Assembly (NCBI GenBank): GCA_023511625.1 | Contig: JAIMBD010000006.1 | Location: 1-64,000, forward strand | Direction of reading: 5' to 3' | DNA: 64,000 bases | From: Bacillota bacterium | GTDB lineage: Bacteria; Bacillota; Sulfobacillia; Sulfobacillales; Sulfobacillaceae | Part shown: positions 61,701 to 64,000 of the stretch, one piece after another | Position numbering within the stretch: the first letter of the stretch is position 1 | Layout: each line of letters opens with the position of its first letter | Notes under the pieces: model-generated | Seen by the model: only the letters and a program-made list of their open reading frames with translations | The model's database searches: none | Told to the model about the DNA's origin: nothing | Position numbers and translations under genes: made by a program

Positions 61701-62573
61701 TTAGGGGAACACCACGGTCCGGTTCTGGTGCACCAAGATGCGGTCCTCGGCGTGCCAGCGCACGGCGCGCGCCAATACCATGCGCTCGAGGTGGCGTCCC
61801 AACCGGCGCAGGTCCTCCACATGGTACCGATGGTCGACGCGGTGTACATCCTGTTCGATGATGGGGCCTTGGTCCAAGTCCGCCGTCACGTAGTGGGCAG
61901 TGGCGCCGATGAGCTTGACACCGCGCTCAAACGCCTGGCGATACGGGTTGGCGCCGACGAACGCCGGCAAAAAGGAGTGATGGATGTTAATAATGCGGTT
62001 TTGCCAAGGCGCGAGCATCTTCGGCGACAAGATCTGCATGTAGCGCGCCAGAACTACCACGTCGGCCTTCGACTCCTCTACGATCTGGAGCTGCCGGGCC
62101 TCGGCCTCTTCCTTGTTTTGCGGGGTCACCGGCACATAAAAAAAAGGCACCTCAAATTGGCGCGCCGTGGCCTCCGCCACCGGATGGTTGGAGATCACGA
62201 CAGCGATGTCCGCCGGGATCTCGCCCGTCTGGCACTGCCACAACAACTCCTTCAAGCAGTGGTCCTCCCGCGACACGAACACCGCCAAGCGCTTGCGCTG
62301 CGAGGCCGGCGTAAGGCGCCACTGCATCTGAAATCGCTGTGCCACTTCACTGAGCTCTGGTTCCACCACCGCCAACCCGTCGGCATCCGGAGGCAAATCG
62401 AACTCCAGACGCATGAAGAACATACCCTGTCCCGGATTTTCGGCGTATTGATCCAGGTTCACGATGTTCGCCCCATGGCGGAACAACAGTTCGGACAGAG
62501 TGGCGATGAGCCCCGGACGGTCTGGGCAAGTCACCAACAGCCGCCCGCGATTGGAAAGTCCCGCGCTGGCCAT
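61701..62573 (-). CDS. purU: Formyltetrahydrofolate deformylase
   Basis: 290 residues. An N-terminal ACT domain (LLVTCPDRPGLIATLSELL) is followed by a formyl-transferase-like hydrolase domain with VVISNHP, VVLARYMQILSP, NIHHSFLPAFVGANPYRQAF and TAHYVTADLDQGPII. It hydrolyses 10-formyl-THF to formate and THF. ACT domains usually sense amino acids (Met/Gly in E. coli). The ATG at 62573 has AAGGAGCGAGAG before it. With the LigM-like enzyme and MetF it completes a THF-regenerating route, needing FolD from elsewhere. Own promoter and long leader. Confidence 0.94.
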   Translation of the reverse strand: MASAGLSNRGRLLVTCPDRPGLIATLSELLFRHGANIVNLDQYAENPGQGMFFMRLEFDLPPDADGLAVVEPELSEVAQRFQMQWRLTPASQRKRLAVFVSREDHCLKELLWQCQTGEIPADIAVVISNHPVAEATARQFEVPFFYVPVTPQNKEEAEARQLQIVEESKADVVVLARYMQILSPKMLAPWQNRIINIHHSFLPAFVGANPYRQAFERGVKLIGATAHYVTADLDQGPIIEQDVHRVDHRYHVEDLRRLGRHLERMVLARAVRWHAEDRILVHQNRTVVFP

Positions 62574-62857
62574 CTCTCGCTCCTTCTTCCTCCTGCATCC
62601 CAAAATGAAGCGCACCCGGCCCCGCTGGGCCCGGCGCCCTTTCGAGGTCTTCTTGCGGAGGTCTTGTTACGAAGTCTTGTTACGAAGGTAACAATCCTTC
62701 GCCTTCGGCCACCTCCGACGTCCCGTGGACCGGTCGCTCGGCACTGCCCCCCACGGCCGCCCGGCGGGCGCATTCCCCACGCCGCCGGTCTTGCGGGCGG
62801 CTTTCTCGCCGCGCCAGCTCAGACCCCTTTCCTCCCCCATTGGGGTGTGCTGCGCCC
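62574..62857 (-). promoter_or_regulatory. purU leader with 13-base tandem repeat and attenuator-like hairpin
   Basis: About 280 untranslated bases. GTCTTGTTACGAA occurs twice in tandem (62661-62673 and 62674-62686, plus strand), and TTGTTAC from either copy can pair with GTAACAA at 62688-62694, so two hairpins exclude each other. Farther on, a GC-rich imperfect stem (62611-62640) is followed on the minus strand by TTCATTTT, just before the ribosome site. The layout resembles a regulated attenuator. No known riboswitch consensus was recognised. Confidence 0.4.
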
Positions 62858-62886
62858 ATTGTATCAGGGGCACCTCCCCCTGTCCA
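62858..62886 (-). promoter_or_regulatory. Promoter of purU
   Basis: On the minus strand TGGACA (62886-62881) and TACAAT (62863-62858) are 17 bases apart. The spacer contains GGGGG-AGGTG-CCCC, an imperfect form of the palindrome in the LigM-like promoter. The bases after the -10, GGGCGCA, are identical in both. Confidence 0.6.
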
Positions 62887-62903
62887 GCCACCGGCAACAG
62901 GCA

Positions 62904-63335
62904 TCAGCGAAAGGGCGCCATGCCCCAAAGCCAAGCCGCAACGCCCAAGACCGCCAGCGCCACGTGGCCTCCGAGCCGCCACCACGTCGCCCGGGGCCGC
63001 GGGCGGGTATGATGGAGGACCAGCCCCAACCCCGTAGCGCCGGCCAACGCCACCCCTCCGGCCAAGAAGACCTGGAACCGCCACAGCGGGACCCGCCCCT
63101 GCCAGAACCCCCAGCCGATTTGCCAAAAATACCACGCGGCGAGAAACCCCAGCCACGCCAGGACGGCCGTGGCGAGGTGGCCTCCGGCCACGGCCACCGA
63201 ACGGCGCCGCCGCCAAAATCGCCATCCCGTGTACAGCCCGACCGCCAGAGCCAACCCCGCTACCACTGCCGACCCACTCCACAGCACCGCCATCTCGGCG
63301 TCAAACAGGGCCAGGGGGCTTGCGTAGCCAGGCAT
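62904..63335 (-). CDS. Small polytopic membrane protein
   Basis: 143 residues with four predicted membrane segments separated by basic loops (RFWRRRRS, HHTRPRPRATWWR). His residues at the ends of helices (GGHLATAVLAWLG, GGHVALAVLG) recall heme- or quinone-associated four-helix proteins, but no family is certain. The ATG overlaps the galU stop by one base (TGATG), so it is translated with galU. Function unknown. Confidence 0.55.
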   Translation of the reverse strand: MPGYASPLALFDAEMAVLWSGSAVVAGLALAVGLYTGWRFWRRRRSVAVAGGHLATAVLAWLGFLAAWYFWQIGWGFWQGRVPLWRFQVFLAGGVALAGATGLGLVLHHTRPRPRATWWRLGGHVALAVLGVAAWLWGMAPFR

Positions 63336-64000
63336 CACGAAGGCGTGGCCTCCGGCGCGTAGCGTTCCACCACCTCGCGCAGGTAAGACAGGATGGCGCC
63401 ATGGAGGTCGGGACGCCGCAGCGCCACCTCAATGGTGGCCTTTACAAATCCCAGCTTCTCCCCCACGTCGTAACGCTCGCCGGAAAACGGCACGGCAATC
63501 AGCCGGCCGGTCTGGGCCAACACGTCCAGGGCATCAGTGAGCTGGATCTCCCCACCAGCTCCCGGACGCAAATCTTGCAGCGCCGCGAACACCTCTGGGC
63601 TCAGGATGTAGCGCCCCATGATGGCCAGCGGCCGTTGTCCAGCATCGAGCTGGGCCGGCTTCTCCACGAGGTGGCGAACCTGGACGGTTCCGTCCCCCCG
63701 CGGCTCCCCGAACACGATCCCGTAGCGGCCGGCCTCCTCCCGCGGCACCTCTTGGACGGCCACCACCGACAAGCCCGGCTCCCACTTGGCCATCAACTGG
63801 CGCAGGACCGGAGGATCGGCCACCATCACGTCGTCGCCCAACAGCACGCAGAACGGATCCTGGCCGACATGGCGCCGCGCCGCCAACACGGCGTGACCCA
63901 GCCCCAAAGGCATTTTTTGGCGAATGAAATGCAGATCGGCGATACGGCTGACCCGCTGTACCACCTCCAGGAGGTCCAGCTTGCCGCGTTCGCGCAAGAA
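63335..64000 (-). CDS. galU: UTP-glucose-1-phosphate uridylyltransferase (5' part outside the window)
   Basis: The visible 221 C-terminal residues match GalU: IRQKMPLGLGHAVLAARRHVG, FCVLLGDDVM, YGIVFGEP, VRHLVEKP, MGRYILSPEVF, GGEIQLTDAL and FSGERYDVGEKLGFVKA. The product UDP-glucose feeds wall and exopolysaccharide synthesis. The N-terminal nucleotide-binding GxGTR(F/M)LP lies beyond the window edge, so the start is not seen. It leads the unit that continues with the membrane protein. Confidence 0.93.
   Translation of the reverse strand, partial: FLRERGKLDLLEVVQRVSRIADLHFIRQKMPLGLGHAVLAARRHVGQDPFCVLLGDDVMVADPPVLRQLMAKWEPGLSVVAVQEVPREEAGRYGIVFGEPRGDGTVQVRHLVEKPAQLDAGQRPLAIMGRYILSPEVFAALQDLRPGAGGEIQLTDALDVLAQTGRLIAVPFSGERYDVGEKLGFVKATIEVALRRPDLHGAILSYLREVVERYAPEATPS

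Overview
The window is GC-rich DNA (roughly two thirds G+C by eye) that is densely packed with genes, with strong GGAGG-type ribosome binding sites and frequent GTG starts. Sporulation genes are present: spoIIE, spoVR, yhbH, prkA and a YaaH-like GH18 protein. Together with a dispersed version of the Bacillus spoIIE-tilS-ftsH-coaX-folP-folB-folK-dusB-lysS neighbourhood, this points to a deep-branching, high-GC, endospore-forming Bacillota (Sulfobacillus/Thermaerobacter/Symbiobacterium type). This placement is inference; there is no rRNA in the window.

Layout. 0.15-9 kb (minus): GH18 spore-type glycosidase, flavin reductase, orphan CoxL-like molybdenum hydroxylase subunit, APC permease, SCP2-like protein, an unknown protein, lysS, greA. 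9-13 kb (minus): dusB, a Trp-rich unknown, enoyl-CoA hydratase, coaX. 13-20 kb (plus, with an MmgE/PrpD gene on the minus strand): DUF190-moeA, then the riboflavin operon ribD-ribE-ribBA-ribH behind a clear sigma-A promoter. 20-26 kb (minus): a FolK-BirA fusion, folB, folP, DUF763, an MFS transporter and a beta-propeller-like protein. 26-31 kb (minus): an AddAB-like helicase/nuclease pair with divided labour. 31-42 kb: HAD phosphatase (plus), then the minus-strand YmfH/YmfF M16 pair, ftsH, tilS, asnB and a PAS-GAF-GGDEF-EAL regulator.

42.3-49 kb is the accessory part: a two-gene McrBC-like system (EVE-MrcB_N-AAA+ GTPase plus a DUF2357/PD-(D/E)xK partner), a TauE/SafE permease, an IS110-family transposase relic, and a gene-free, hairpin-rich plus-strand stretch ending in a good intrinsic terminator (candidate ncRNA). 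49-53.5 kb is the yhbH-spoVR-prkA sporulation operon. 54-58.6 kb holds DUF2231, spoIIE, menA and a CPBP protein.

58.6-63 kb (minus) is a one-carbon locus: a LigM-type tetrahydrofolate-dependent O-demethylase, MetF and PurU. Together with a FolD not seen here they would move a methyl group from an O-methyl donor to formate while regenerating THF. The demethylase and purU have near-identical promoters with a G5/C5 palindrome in the spacer and 280-400 nt leaders, which suggests co-regulation. The folate (folK/B/P) and molybdopterin (moeA) genes nearby fit the same cofactor theme, but physical linkage is loose. A membrane protein and the 3' part of galU close the window.

The items most worth following up are the FolK-BirA fusion, the demethylase/metF/purU locus with its shared promoters and leaders, the EVE-McrB/DUF2357 pair, and the structured region beside the IS110 relic.
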